Shown here piece after piece: positions 1 through 10,280 of a stretch of 64,000 nucleotides of DNA. The position numbers and the translations under genes were made by a program. The stretch spans positions 2,294,001 to 2,358,000 of the forward strand of contig JAGVRJ010000004.1 of assembly GCA_019059635.1 (NCBI GenBank), given 5' to 3'. This DNA is from Proales similis (lineage: Eukaryota; Rotifera; Eurotatoria; Ploima; Proalidae). The notes under the pieces are model-generated. The model had not been told where the DNA came from. It saw nothing but the letters and a program-made list of their open reading frames with translations, and did no database searches. Position 1 is the stretch's first letter, and every line of letters begins with the position of its first letter.

Positions 1-201
1 TCGTTGGTCCGGCACACCTCGCCACACCGCACTGCCGGTGCGCCGTGAACATGCGCATGCGCTTATTTATTTTTAATTAATATGGAAAAAGAGCCTCGTC
101 GAGCACTTGGTTCATAATAAAGCCAAGATTAGTTGGTTGCCATTGTTACATATGTATTATGTGAGGAGAAAGGGAGAAAGAGACCCGGTGCCAAGAATTA
201 C

Positions 202-514
202 CCGCAACTTCGTCCGGGTTGGTCACGAAATAGGCCGGATACGGCTGCTCACTCTCGATTAAAGTGTTCTCGTTCACCAAATTGGTCTCGTTGCGTCTGT
301 AGGCGCTGCTGCTTCCACTTTCTGCCACAGTCTGATAGGTGCCCATGACTGCGCGGCTACCGAGCAGATTTCTCTTGCGAATCAGATTACTCGAGAGGCG
401 TCTGACTCCTGTTCGATTGATGGGTGGCGGGTTGGCGATCATTGTTCGCATACCGCTTGGCCCGTAGTAGGACTGATGCTGAACTGCGGCCGAGTTACTT
501 AGCCATTCGTACAT
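202..514 (-). CDS. Putative first coding exon (c) of a gene leaving the left edge
   Basis: Reading starts at an ATG at 514 and stays open for 104 codons up to a plausible donor (G|GTAATT) at 201. The exon ends in phase 1. The predicted peptide is hydrophilic, rich in Asn, Ser and Arg, with no signal peptide or membrane segment, and I recognise no domain. If the donor is ignored the frame runs to about 146 before a stop. Two other ATG-initiated open stretches upstream on the same strand (1349-1418 and 2730-2817) also end in phase 1 before GT donors, so all three could splice to one acceptor beyond the window. An internal exon with an upstream acceptor is also possible. Function unknown; the coding call rests on frame and splice-site pattern only. 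Confidence 0.4.
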
Positions 515-1348
515 GATAGCAGTTTGCGCCGACTTTTCAATCGCAATATGCGAATTTATTTGGAAAGAAAATGCTTATGTGGAACCGCTTGACGCCCTTC
601 GCGCTAATTCTTTCACTTTTCTGCCGCTTAATTTTCGCTTTTCAATTTTCCACTTGGATTCTCTTCACTCGCGCGACCTCTGCACACACAGGTAGCGCGA
701 GCGACCTCGACACCGAAATGCTTTCAAAGAGTGTTGCCAAAAAAGGCTTCAGGCGCACATTTTAAGCGGCCTGCTCTTATTTGCTCAGCTCGAGTGTGAA
801 CATTTTCGGATGAACAGCACTCAAGAAATTAAATAAAAAGAAAAACTGGAATAAGAGCAAAACCATGGCAGGCAGCGACGCAGGCAAGCGTCGTTCACCC
901 TTGTTACCAGCCGTTCAATTCACAGTTGCTAACTCTTTCAAAGCAGGCACCTGTCACATAATCAAATAAGAGAAATTTAAATTTGCCGAGTCTACAGCCG
1001 GCCAAAGTCGACAAAGATCACTTTCAAATTAATTTAAGTATAAACGAAAAGAAAACAATATGCTCTCTATGCCACGAGCTTGGTCAAAAACAGGCGAAAA
1101 AAAAAAGAAACACGGGCATCTTTAACAAGAACAAGTAGTCGCTCAAGAAGTCTTACTATCCAAGCTGAGACTTGAATTCCAGTTGAAGAGATTGAACGCA
1201 AAGAAAGTGTACGAAAGGAATTCGTATGAGCAGAAAACGTTTGAGTGAAATATCGCGACTAATGCAATCAGCGAGATGAAATTGAAACATGCTGACAAGT
1301 CTAGATGGAATCGAGTGCCACGAATGGGCCACTCTGGGGCAAGCCTAC

Positions 1349-1418
1349 CTGATTGAGAGAGCAGCTCCTTTTCAATGGGACCGTCCGTTCGATAGTTGAG
1401 CTGATACACTTTAGGCAT
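1349..1418 (-). CDS. Putative alternative first coding exon (b)
   Basis: A 23-codon reading frame begins MPKVYQLNYR at 1418 and ends in phase 1 at a GTAGGC donor (1343-1348). The ATG lies in a GACC-ATG context. I see no usable acceptor close upstream, so this looks like a first rather than an internal exon. It shares orientation and exit phase with the candidate exons at 202-514 and 2730-2817. The peptide is too short to assign to a family. Confidence 0.35.
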
Positions 1419-2729
1419 GGTCAGCAGCGTTTCACAAATGTGGGTTAGTTCGCATATGAAAAGGGGGCGATCGTGGCCATCTAAATAATGTCAAAATTGA
1501 CCGTCGACTGTCTGGTCGTCTTTGTCGTCGCTCTCTCTATTTGCCAAACTAGATGCGAATGCAAATGTGACCGTTAGAAGCAACGAGGCCGCACATGAAC
1601 GATTAATTAATTGACGCTCATACGCGCTCGCCGAGTCGTCTGGCTACTTTATTTCTATCGAACAGCGCCCTGACTGGCTCCGCTCATTCGTTCATTCATT
1701 TAATTCTTTTTTTTTTTCTTTCTTTACTCTTTTACTCTCGCTCTTTCACTCACTGACTCAAGTTTCCCCTTCACGCACTCAGCCGCTCGTCGATCTTGGC
1801 TTTTTTTCTCGGCATTTTCTCAATTCATTTGGCTGCTCGGTTTCGAAAAAAGGCGCAAATATTTGCCAATCTCGACCGCATGGCCGTTGCGATTGTCGTC
1901 GTTGTTGCCGCAATCACCAACGTTGCAACCAAAATGCAGATTGTTTTTCGAGCTAATACTGCGACGTGGACGACAAGTTTGCACATTTTACCGAAACTAT
2001 CATCGAATTACATCGATAAGGCACCAATGTGGGCGAATAAAATACAAAGAGCAAGCGAAAGAGAAGAGAATATTAGAAAAAGGGGGAAAAGTGCGCTGCA
2101 GTTGCACAAAGACAAGTAAACGCTTTTATTGACGCAAGCGGACTCGATAAATAATTGACGAGAGCGAAATTTATGTGCTTTCAACCTCACATGCAGTTTA
2201 GAATCGAACCGATTGCCAGTTCGTTCAAAAGTTGCTTGCGTATTTTCTTTTCAATCTTTTTTTTCTTTCTTTCAGCCGGAGCGGAACGAGCAGTCACCAA
2301 GACAACTTGTGTCCCGCTGCTATTCTGCCCGGTCGTATATCACCAGCATTGCTCGTGTTTTGTGAGCTGAGTGTTTGTTTGCGAAATAGCTCGCCTACAA
2401 CGCTTTAATCGGTCTTTTCGACTCAATGCATTTGTATGCATCGAGCTCATGTCGAGGTCAAACAATTAAATGCGTTTAGTTAAAACGCTGAGCTCTTGAT
2501 GCGCCTGTAGGTGGCAGAGTTTCTCCATACGCCCACAAATTTAACTCACAATGGCAAATAATAAAACCAGAAGAGTGAAAGCTTGGCCAAAGAACAAGTA
2601 AGAGAGTTGAAGAGAATAGCTAATGACAGTTGCGCAACAAGACTGGCGCCAGTAAATGACAATTATCACAAGTGGCGGAGGCGAGTTGGATGCGTGAAAA
2701 TCTGGCGCTGAATTGGAAACTCTACTCAC

Positions 2730-2817
2730 CATAGTTTATCAGGCTGTTGAATGAGGCATTGTCACTTTCGAGTTGGCGATAGGGCAAAGTTATCTGGCTG
2801 TTCACTCTTGTAGACAT
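2730..2817 (-). CDS. Putative alternative first coding exon (a)
   Basis: A 29-codon frame starts MSTRVNSQITLPYRQ at 2817 and ends in phase 1 at a strong GTGAGT donor (2724-2729). It is the most upstream of three same-strand, same-phase candidate first exons. The N-terminal peptide has no signal sequence. A cytosolic N-terminus of a membrane or signalling protein with alternative promoters would fit, but that is inference. Confidence 0.35.
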
Positions 2818-4743
2818 GACTCAATTCATTTCGTGAGGCCAAACTCTAAACTAAAAATAGAGCAACTTGAGATTTTAGACAGTAAGAACTTGGAACGGTC
2901 CGTTGATCTATAAAGCGTCAAAACAAAAGAAAATATATGAAGCGAGTTGTCGCCTGTAATTCTCAGCGAACGAGAGCAGGAACTCGTTTGCATTGTGGCA
3001 GTTTCATGATAAGACTCAAGCGGTCAGGAAGTGAGTCTAGCACGTGGGATAGACAAGTGATTGCCTGATCAAACAGCCGCACAGAAAAAATTTCGTAAGA
3101 GCTGAGTAAAATCCGGCACAGACTCGTCTAACAGGCTCAATCTTGTCTTTGACTAAATTCAGATATGCAGTGTTAATTACTATGAAAGATCGAGTCGACT
3201 ATTGTTTGCGTTTCTGCATCGAAATTTTTGCTTCAATTCTCACTGAAGCTCGGGCAAGCTTTTTTCTCACCAACTTATTTTTTCACGCTTAATTGAATAA
3301 AACAGAGCTAAAAGCTGACGTTGACATCAATAATAAATTAGAACATCCGGCGCTTATAGTCAGTAAATGAAAGCCAGTCGAAATTGGAGGTCACTTGTCG
3401 TGATTGCCAGCTGGCTGTGCCAAGACACAGTACGGGCTGTTGTTGTTCTCGGCAAAAACCAGAAACCGCAAGCAAGCAAGCTGTCACTGTGGTTTTCATC
3501 AGAATAAAATGGCACAGAAGTAACAATGAAAGGAAAACAAAATAAGCGCAAGGAGAGAATAAATGCGCAAATAAATCGAATTCAAATGAATATTGGCTGC
3601 TTTATAAAGGCCAGCTCGCAGTTGGCTTTGAATGTTGTGTTTAGTTAACGTTTTTGTTGGCGCTCGCCATAGTCGAAGGCGAAATAACATGTCAATCGAC
3701 GCCAACCGCGCTCATTTCCAATCAATATTGTTGCGTAGCTGAGCCGCACTATTATGACGGCAATATAATGAACTTAGTTAAATTGACTGCCGCAAGTTTT
3801 TATTCTTCTGACTTTTGTTTATTCAGCCGGCAGAAGTGTTCGAATTGAAACTAGTTGGAAGTAGTGACAAGCGCGTATGAGCCAAATATACTCGGAAGAG
3901 GCCAAGTGGGGCTTACAGAGCGGGGAGATTTGAAAAGCGGGCCACGATTATGAAGTCGCTCACTCCTGCGTGCATCCACTTCGTGCCGATGAGAATGACA
4001 TAATTTGCATCCAAGCAACGGTTCATTAAGGCTAAAAGCCAAGTGGGACAGCCAAGCTTTAAAAGTTAAGTTGACGAGTGCGCGAGGCCAGAGCTGAGGC
4101 GGCGGTAGCGAGAGAGAGAGAGAGAATGGAACAGGGAGAACCAATGGAGGAACGATTGCGTGCGTCGGCAACAACGCAGCTCCATAACAGGGCAGTAAAG
4201 CTGACTACCAGTCGCTACTTTGACTTGTTTGCAACCTGAGCTCACGACCAGGACGGGCGTTTGTTGACGAACTTCCGATGTGTTGCGTCACTGTAATTCT
4301 TCTTGCGCTCTCTGTTTAAGCCAGATTGAAGCTGACTTGGATCTCGGTTAGTAATGTCAAGAAACCACTTGATGCGGGGCAGATTGAATTTGACTGTTTA
4401 CAAATTGAACTTGAAATTCTCTGCGGTCGGAGTCGGCAAATAGCTAGCGAATAGCTTTTTCCCGTTCGCATAATTCGTGTCGCAGGATTCGGTCGCTTTT
4501 TTGAAATTTTATTTGTTTGAATGAGACTGATGTCAAGCTGATTGGAAAAACACAAGAAACAAGAAATAGAGAGAAAGAGTTAATAAAAGTAAAAAGAAAT
4601 AAATCTCAATCAGAGCAAGGTCATGCGCCCGGCTCATTTCCCTCAATTAATAATTGGCTGACGAAAAGCAATGCTGACGTAAAAGAGAGGAAGTGGGAAG
4701 AATCCATAATAAGTTGAGAAAGAAGCCGAAATGTCAGAAAAGA
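2818..4743. other. Intergenic region, no gene seen
   Basis: No convincing coding frame or RNA gene was found. It separates the putative 5' exons of the left-edge gene from the 3' end of the SLC22-like gene, so it may hold promoter sequence for the former and 3' untranslated sequence of the latter. A short (GA)n run lies near 4110-4126. Confidence 0.4.
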
Positions 4744-6828
4744 TTAGACTTGGGCTCTTTCGCTCAGATCAGATGCCGAGTTGCTCCTGGTTATGTTCTT
4801 GCTGGGCACTTCGACTATGCGGGGAAGTTTTCGATCAGCGAGCGGAAGCTGCTGAAGACTGGTCGGATACCAGAGACCATCGGTTTCGATGTCGTTTATG
4901 CTTGACATGGTGTCATAAACCGACTGATGAGCATCATCGCCTCGCTGCTGATCTCCTCTCAATGGCTTCAGCTCAATGCTGCTTGCCTTGGGTGCCTGAT
5001 CGCTTCTAAGTCCGGACCTGGCGGACGATTCATACAATTCATTGTTCGTCTCTCGGTTTTTACGCTGCTCGTAGGCAATTTTCACTTTGCGGCTTCGCAG
5101 CTTTTTGCCGATTTTGGTCGGCAAGGCTTCAATCTGCAGGATTGTTCTCGGCAACGGCAGTCGTTTCGTCTCCGGCAGAAACAGACTCAGCGCGCAGAAT
5201 AAAAGAGTGAGCAAACAGTAAGCTAATCTATGGCTGGCATCGTTGCCTTTAAGCATATCAGGCGAGCTGACCAAAGTACCAATCATTCTAATGCTAAAGC
5301 AGATGCCCATTGAGGTGCATCTCAGGCTGGTCGGAAATATTTCGGCGGTGATCAGCATCAAATAAATGAGCCCGAGATTCGATGAGAATTTTGCCATGTG
5401 GTAGAGGGTAAGCAGCGCCTTGCTGTCTTCTTCTTCTTTGCTGAATTGGGTGATCAAAGAGCCCAGGAAACAGACTTCAAGTAAAAAGTAGGACAGAAAT
5501 ATGACCCATCTGCGGCCACTTCTCAATAAGCTGAGAACTATTGCAGCTAGTGACGAAAGAAGACAAGTCAGATTAGATAGAGTGAAATCGGCAGCCGGAC
5601 TCAAGCCCAGCTTTGGCTTGATTGCTTCCATAGAGTGAACGACGCCATTTGTGAACCACAGGCCGGCCAAGATGAGAAAGTAAACAAACAGAACTGGCGA
5701 GTAGATGAACTCAAACGGCTGGTAGATTGTGTTTGTGCTTCTGTATGAAGTTCCCTTGAGTGAGTTCAAGAACATGCGCATTTTGGAGCCGTTGGCTTTT
5801 TGCTTCTGAAGTTCTGCCATGTCCACTTGTGGATACTTTTTGCCGAGCTTGTCGATGTCCTGAAGACGAAGAAGCGGCAAAATGTCCACCTGTGTGGCCT
5901 TGCTGTGCTTGGCGTGTAGGAAATCATTCGCCTCTCTGAACTTGGACTCGAGCGAAAGACCGTTGCGTTTGGCAAGATCGGTGAGCACTTTCACAGCTTG
6001 ATCGTATTCCTTGTTGGCCAAGTACCAAAATATCGACTCGTGCACAAAGTACTGAAGGAGACCAGTGGCCAATATAGGCACGGTCACGAATATTTGCACG
6101 TACTTCCAGTTCCTGAAGCTGGCCATGAGCCAAGGCAGCATCAGCTCAAACAGACAGACCGCCAGGTGGAAGGCCACACCGTAAAAGGCTCTCAGCTTGA
6201 TCGGAAACATTTCAATAATCGCAGGCAAAAAGGATGCTTGGACGCCGCCGATGAATAGGCCAATGAACAGTTGAAAGAAGGTGAAGGACATGAAGTCGTG
6301 GCCAACAAGTTGGAACAGGGACATCAAGCCGGTGGTCCATATACAGGCCAACAAGATCACTTTGCGGCCTCCTCTGTCGGAGGCATGGCCCAATAGAATA
6401 CTGCCGATTACAAAGCCGACCGCGTTGGTTATCCTGGGTACGATAAGATATTCCTCGATGCCGCAAAAAATCATATACGAGACCGGAACCGTCTCACCAA
6501 AACGACTTTGGTTCGCAGTTAATCTCGAATCGTTGCCAGTTTGATCGACCATGATGCTTCGGCCAGAAAAGCGTTGTACAAGCGTTCTGTTTACCAAGCT
6601 CAAAGTCATATTAGGGTCCGAATAGTCTTCCGGATTGCAAAGCACGGATTCGGGCGAAGTAAGCGTCAAGTCGGGCAGCCGATTGATCCAGCCGACGATC
6701 AGGGCATAGGCAAGAGTGAATAGTGCGTATGTGATCGTCTGCCAGCGGCCCCACCAGCCGTCGAATGCGCCCTTTAGCGCATTGTCGGTGTGGAATACTC
6801 GTCTGTTAACACCACCTGGTCGAGACAT
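4744..6828 (-). CDS. SLC22-like organic cation/anion transporter (MFS)
   Basis: A single-exon 694-residue frame starts at the ATG at 6828. It has the SLC22 plan: a first helix at about residues 28-48, a large extracellular loop with N-glycosylation sequons (NMT, NRT, NDS) and Cys, then helix 2 followed by the MFS loop DRGGRK at about residue 150. Near residue 205 is an IIEMFPIKLRA segment like the conserved post-helix-4 region, and near residue 495 AEIFPTSLR matches the second-half EXXPTXXR motif. A PETKRLPLP segment follows the last helix. The C-terminal tail of about 130 residues is hydrophilic and makes the protein longer than the usual 530-580 residues. Expected role: plasma-membrane uptake of organic cations, carnitine or anions; substrate cannot be told from sequence. 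The coding region contains no intron. Confidence 0.9.
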   Translation of the reverse strand: MSRPGGVNRRVFHTDNALKGAFDGWWGRWQTITYALFTLAYALIVGWINRLPDLTLTSPESVLCNPEDYSDPNMTLSLVNRTLVQRFSGRSIMVDQTGNDSRLTANQSRFGETVPVSYMIFCGIEEYLIVPRITNAVGFVIGSILLGHASDRGGRKVILLACIWTTGLMSLFQLVGHDFMSFTFFQLFIGLFIGGVQASFLPAIIEMFPIKLRAFYGVAFHLAVCLFELMLPWLMASFRNWKYVQIFVTVPILATGLLQYFVHESIFWYLANKEYDQAVKVLTDLAKRNGLSLESKFREANDFLHAKHSKATQVDILPLLRLQDIDKLGKKYPQVDMAELQKQKANGSKMRMFLNSLKGTSYRSTNTIYQPFEFIYSPVLFVYFLILAGLWFTNGVVHSMEAIKPKLGLSPAADFTLSNLTCLLSSLAAIVLSLLRSGRRWVIFLSYFLLEVCFLGSLITQFSKEEEDSKALLTLYHMAKFSSNLGLIYLMLITAEIFPTSLRCTSMGICFSIRMIGTLVSSPDMLKGNDASHRLAYCLLTLLFCALSLFLPETKRLPLPRTILQIEALPTKIGKKLRSRKVKIAYEQRKNRETNNELYESSARSGLRSDQAPKASSIELKPLRGDQQRGDDAHQSVYDTMSSINDIETDGLWYPTSLQQLPLADRKLPRIVEVPSKNITRSNSASDLSERAQV

Positions 6829-6980
6829 AGCCGTCGAGTCTTTTGCGTGAACACTGATCTCTCTCGCTCTCTAATTTGGTGTGCAAATGATTGAAGCACG
6901 TTTCTCTATTTCACTCTTCTGGATTCAGACTGTTCAGTCTAGATGGTCACCGTGCTCATGCTTGATCCCTCCTCTCTTTT

Positions 6981-7003
6981 TCTCTCTCTCTCTCTCTCTC
7001 TCT
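6981..7003. repeat. (TC)n microsatellite
   Basis: About eleven TC dinucleotide units lie upstream of the SLC22-like gene, 153 bp from its ATG. A (GA/TC)n tract in this position may be part of a promoter, but no function can be shown. Confidence 0.9.
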
Positions 7004-7630
7004 AAACCGCTTTCTAGACGCTCGATGCCACAGTGTTTTGCATTAAAAAAAAAACTCTTGCACGCTATCGAACCTAGCCGAGTGATATAAACGTGATCGC
7101 GAACTATGAGTAGCTCCCGGATCTGCTTGCATATAATTATTTCATAATTTGCTCCTATTTTCCCCTCAATACGTTTATGTTTCAATCATATTTTATAAGA
7201 TCACGAGCATAATTTCGAATGCCGACTGGTGCGAAAAATTAAACAATCGACTTTCTGCTAGCAGCCAGCAAGTTAACGCACTGTCAGCATTTCCAGACTC
7301 GTCCTGCCACATTTTCATTTTTATTATTTTGTGTTCTTTTGAGTCTTTTGTTGTCAGTCTTATATTTCGCCAAAAAAAGCTCGTCTGGAATAGACTTGCC
7401 CGACTCGCTTTTTCTCTCGCCAAAATATTGCGATTGTGGACTGGAGGACGGGAAAATAAAATTTAGTGATGTGATAAAGTGTAGTAGATAATTTAAGACC
7501 GATCCTGAGAGTGCCAACTCAAACATGCTGGCCAGCGTAAATTAGGGCTTATTCGGGTCGCTGTTCTATTTAAAGAGTTGCTCATTTAGCTTGAGTTTGC
7601 TTCACTCAGACCTGAGAGCAAAGGGAAAGC

Positions 7631-7864
7631 ATGTCGATTTGGACTAATAATAGACTGGTCGAATATATCCGCTGGATGTATTTGCAATATCTTCTGGGCA
7701 CATGTCTCTATACGATGGAGCCGTTCGAGGTGCGGATCTTTAACATCTTCATCATCTGTGTTGTATTTATATGGTTTTATTCGGCCTATGTGTTCATGCC
7801 TTCGCAAATAGAGCGTTCACTTGACTTTTTCATCCAATTCAGTGCATTGAATGGCACATTCTAA
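7631..7864 (+). CDS. SPTSSA: Serine palmitoyltransferase small subunit, copy 1
   Basis: The 77-residue product matches the small activating subunits of serine palmitoyltransferase (ssSPTa/b). It has a short cytosolic N-terminus, the YIRWMYLQYLL motif, an EPFE box at about residues 31-34 and a hydrophobic helix ending in YVFMPSQI. The subunit binds the SPTLC1/SPTLC2 dimer in the endoplasmic reticulum, raises activity and sets acyl-CoA choice for long-chain base synthesis. The residue two places before the EP pair is the known selectivity site: Met in human ssSPTa, Val in ssSPTb. Here it is Thr, while copies 2 and 3 have Met. Single exon, with an AATAAA signal at 7930-7935, so it is a separate transcript from copy 2. 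Confidence 0.93.
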   Translation: MSIWTNNRLVEYIRWMYLQYLLGTCLYTMEPFEVRIFNIFIICVVFIWFYSAYVFMPSQIERSLDFFIQFSALNGTF

Positions 7865-7929
7865 CGCCAAGTTTCTCTCATTTTGGACATTTTTCGTATT
7901 CCAAACAGCCACGAATCGTCAACAAGGAT

Positions 7930-7935
7930 AATAAA
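7930..7935 (+). terminator. Poly(A) signal of SPTSS copy 1
   Basis: A canonical AATAAA lies 66 bp after the stop codon of copy 1, giving it its own 3' end. Confidence 0.6.
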
Positions 7936-8378
7936 TTCAAAAAAATTTGTTCAAACACGTTTGTCTTTCCAACACAATTTGAAAACTTGAGAAAGTTGGG
8001 TTAGTTATGAGTGTGCGTCGAGAATTGAAAGGATCTAGAGAAGACCAACGATCAGAGTTTACTTAATGGCGCTGAAATAATTCAAATCAAGTCTGATCTC
8101 AGATACTTTGGACATGGATGACTGGGCCAGGCCTTTGAAGACTTTGCATTGAAGTTGAGACGCTCAATCAAGGATTTAAATACGATCGGGTAAAGATGCG
8201 ACGAAAAAAATTATGCTAAAAAATGAATGAAGAGATGAAGAGAATGAGGTATCACGCCATTCTTTGAGTAATAGAGCCGGCCCGGCCAACACACACAGGC
8301 GAAATAGGAGCATCAAAACGAGCAATTTAACCAAGCGTTTCCTCTAATTCGTGCAAGCAGAGCAACAAACGACGAGCC
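7936..8378. other. Intergenic region between SPTSS copies 1 and 2
   Basis: No open frame, RNA gene or repeat was recognised. It must contain the promoter and 5' untranslated region of copy 2, but no clear TATA box is visible. Confidence 0.4.
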
Positions 8379-8630
8379 ATGGCAAGTCTAACAGACAACA
8401 AACTGGTCAACTACATCCGGTGGCTTTATTTTCAGTATCTGTTGAACACGTCACTATATATGCTAGAGCCGTTCGAGGTCAAGTTGTTCAACTACTCGCT
8501 TCTGGCCGTGCTCTTCACCTGGGCCTATTCTGCCTACGTTTTCATGCCGTCACAAATCGGAAGAGCAGTCGAATGGCTTAGTCAGCTAAGCGCACTGGCT
8601 GTAGCTGAAAATGCAACTCTGGCCACTTGA
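8379..8630 (+). CDS. SPTSSA: Serine palmitoyltransferase small subunit, copy 2
   Basis: The 83-residue product has the same layout as copy 1: YIRWLYFQYLLN, then LYMLEPFE, then one hydrophobic helix ending YVFMPSQI. The Met before LEPFE is the same as in human ssSPTa, which favours palmitoyl-CoA. The C-terminus is a few residues longer than in copy 1. Single exon. Copies 1 and 2 are most alike (both begin with a TDNKLV/TNNRLV-type N-terminus and share YVFMPSQI), which points to a local duplication after the split from copy 3. Confidence 0.93.
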   Translation: MASLTDNKLVNYIRWLYFQYLLNTSLYMLEPFEVKLFNYSLLAVLFTWAYSAYVFMPSQIGRAVEWLSQLSALAVAENATLAT

Positions 8631-8716
8631 GCGACTCAATCATTGACAGCCATTGAAATCACGTTACTCGTCATCATCATCATTTGAATCACAATTCTCT
8701 TCTCCAAGTTTTTCAT

Positions 8717-8722
8717 AATAAA
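8717..8722 (+). terminator. Poly(A) signal of SPTSS copy 2
   Basis: A canonical AATAAA lies 87 bp after the stop codon of copy 2. Confidence 0.6.
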
Positions 8723-9456
8723 ATCTAACAATCAGTTAACCGTCAGTTAAGTGCAAGTGTGGACAGATTGGGCAAGAGATGCGATTTGAATCTAATTTAA
8801 GCGCCGTTCAAATACTATCTGATTAAATTTGGAGAAAAACTTGGCCACATTTCGCGTCCTTGAATACGGTATTAATTGAAATAGTGAAAGCGAGGCGAAA
8901 AGCTTTGGCCGTTAGTCGACAAGAGAGGCAGAGAGAATAAAACTCGAAAATTATTCATTGCTTCAAACGCGTCAAAGTTTGTCGGCTTCAACCGTCTTCC
9001 GTTGACATGGTTATGAAGCAATTTAAAAGCGAGCATATAAATATGTTTATTCGGCATTAAAATAACCAGTTGTCGGGCGGGCAGGGTTTAGAGCCGAATA
9101 ATTGAGCCATGGCTATTAAGTGATTTATGCACGCTCTTTGTAGATGGCCTCACGTGAGCGCTGATCGATAGACGGCAACAATAGACGATCGCCGAGCGTA
9201 GCGAATAGAACTCTACTTAACAAATCGGTCGTGGTCGTCGCCGCCGGTTGATCGGTCAGATGAGCATAAACGAGTGACTGAAGAGGGAGAGGAGAACGAA
9301 TGCGTGAGAAGAAGAAATTGTGAGAGAACGAGACCATGGGCTTGAGTGTATGAATGAATGTGATTAAGCAAAAACGAGAGTTGAAACAGTCAGTAAGCGC
9401 AATTGCAATCAGAATTGTTTTTCCAAGATCTAGAATAGAAAGCGATCAACGCGGCT
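8723..9456. other. Intergenic region, no gene seen
   Basis: Open frames on the minus strand here are short and have no recognisable features. Probably the promoter region of the small gene at 9457. Confidence 0.4.
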
Positions 9457-9684
9457 ATGAGTCAAAGGCAAGAAGAAGAAACTAAGGGAACTGAGATTGC
9501 TAACGACGAGTCGGCGTCCGCTCAGACAGACTTAGACGATTTGGTTAAGCAACTGCACGGTCAAATAAAATCGAGTGACTGGCTCAAAGAGAACACAGCT
9601 GATAAGCTCGAGCGAGAGAATCCCGATCTGATGCGCGCATGGAAAAGCGAGCTGGACACGAATAGCGGGCAAAAGACAAATTGA
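9457..9684 (+). CDS. Small acidic protein of unknown function
   Basis: A 75-residue hydrophilic protein starts at the ATG at 9457. Residues 1-25 are rich in Glu and look disordered. Residues 26-65 (from LDDLVKQLHG to MRAWKSELD) look amphipathic and helical, with an NPDL turn. There is no signal peptide, membrane helix or Cys. I do not recognise the family. The coding call rests on length, biased composition, an ATG in good context and an AATAAA signal at 9822-9827. It lies between SPTSS copies 2 and 3 on the same strand but shares no sequence with them. Confidence 0.6.
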   Translation: MSQRQEEETKGTEIANDESASAQTDLDDLVKQLHGQIKSSDWLKENTADKLERENPDLMRAWKSELDTNSGQKTN

Positions 9685-9700
9685 GAGAGAGAGAGAGAGA
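9682..9700. repeat. (GA)n run over the stop codon of the small gene
   Basis: About nine GA units begin directly at the TGA stop of the small acidic protein. Length change here would not alter the protein because the stop comes first. Confidence 0.7.
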
Positions 9701-9821
9701 CAGAAAGATTTTGCCAATCTCCTCCAGCTCCTGCTCATCCTCTTTTCTTGCCGTTTTCTTTTCTTTATTTATTTATGATTTAAAAGTTTCCATGTTTTGT
9801 ATAGATTTGAATAGATCGAAC

Positions 9822-9827
9822 AATAAA
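9822..9827 (+). terminator. Poly(A) signal of the small gene
   Basis: AATAAA lies 26 bp before the ATG of SPTSS copy 3. If used, cleavage of the upstream transcript would fall at or inside the start of the next coding region. Confidence 0.5.
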
Positions 9828-9853
9828 AAGCACTTATCCAGTCGTAGAAGAGG

Positions 9854-10084
9854 ATGCTTGCGGCCGTACAGCGTTTCTTCAGCTTCATTAGATGGTTGTA
9901 TATGCAATATTTGCTCAACACAGCATTGTACATGCTCGAACCGTTTGAGCGGCGACTGTTTAACTTGCTTTTAATTGCTTTGATCGTCATGTCCGTCTAC
10001 TCCACTTATGTGTTTTTGCCCATTCAATATACAAATTTCAACGAGTGGCTGTCGAGAAAAGTCAATGAAAACCCCGACCTTTGA
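9854..10084 (+). CDS. SPTSSA: Serine palmitoyltransferase small subunit, copy 3
   Basis: The 76-residue product has the FIRWLYMQYLLN motif, then LYMLEPFERR and a hydrophobic helix ending YVFLPIQY. It is the most divergent of the three copies and closest to the vertebrate proteins at the EPFERRLFN segment (human EPWERTVFN). Met occupies the acyl-CoA selectivity position. It is expected to activate serine palmitoyltransferase in the endoplasmic reticulum. The ATG lies 26 bp after the AATAAA of the upstream gene, so the 5' untranslated region must overlap that gene. AATAAA at 10275-10280 follows. Confidence 0.92.
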   Translation: MLAAVQRFFSFIRWLYMQYLLNTALYMLEPFERRLFNLLLIALIVMSVYSTYVFLPIQYTNFNEWLSRKVNENPDL

Positions 10085-10274
10085 CTCTCATCCATGGATA
10101 TTTCTGTCCAGTTGTCAATCGCAATCTTCTACTTTTCCTCACCGAGTTTTAAATCAATTCTTTCGCCGATTTTATCATTTTATTTCCCAAATTTCTGTCT
10201 ATTTTCCTCTCCCTCTATTTCTTCTAGTATTTTCCTCTTTCTCTATTCTGGCAATTGGCACAATCGAGTTTCTT

Positions 10275-10280
10275 AATAAA
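10275..10280 (+). terminator. Poly(A) signal of SPTSS copy 3
   Basis: A canonical AATAAA lies 191 bp after the stop codon of SPTSS copy 3. Confidence 0.6.

Noticed and set aside
513-765. Short plus-strand frames with hydrophobic content
   Set aside because: No start context, no splice partners and no similarity recognised; they lie upstream of and antisense to the putative exon c.
6980-7010. CRISPR-like or transposon repeat
   Set aside because: It is a simple TC dinucleotide run without spacers, inverted repeats or target-site duplications. No CRISPR array or recognisable transposase was found anywhere in the window.
7631-10084. Operon of small genes
   Set aside because: Each gene has its own AATAAA and the spacing is hundreds of bases for copies 1 and 2. 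Only the last pair is close enough to leave the question open, and this is listed as a finding.
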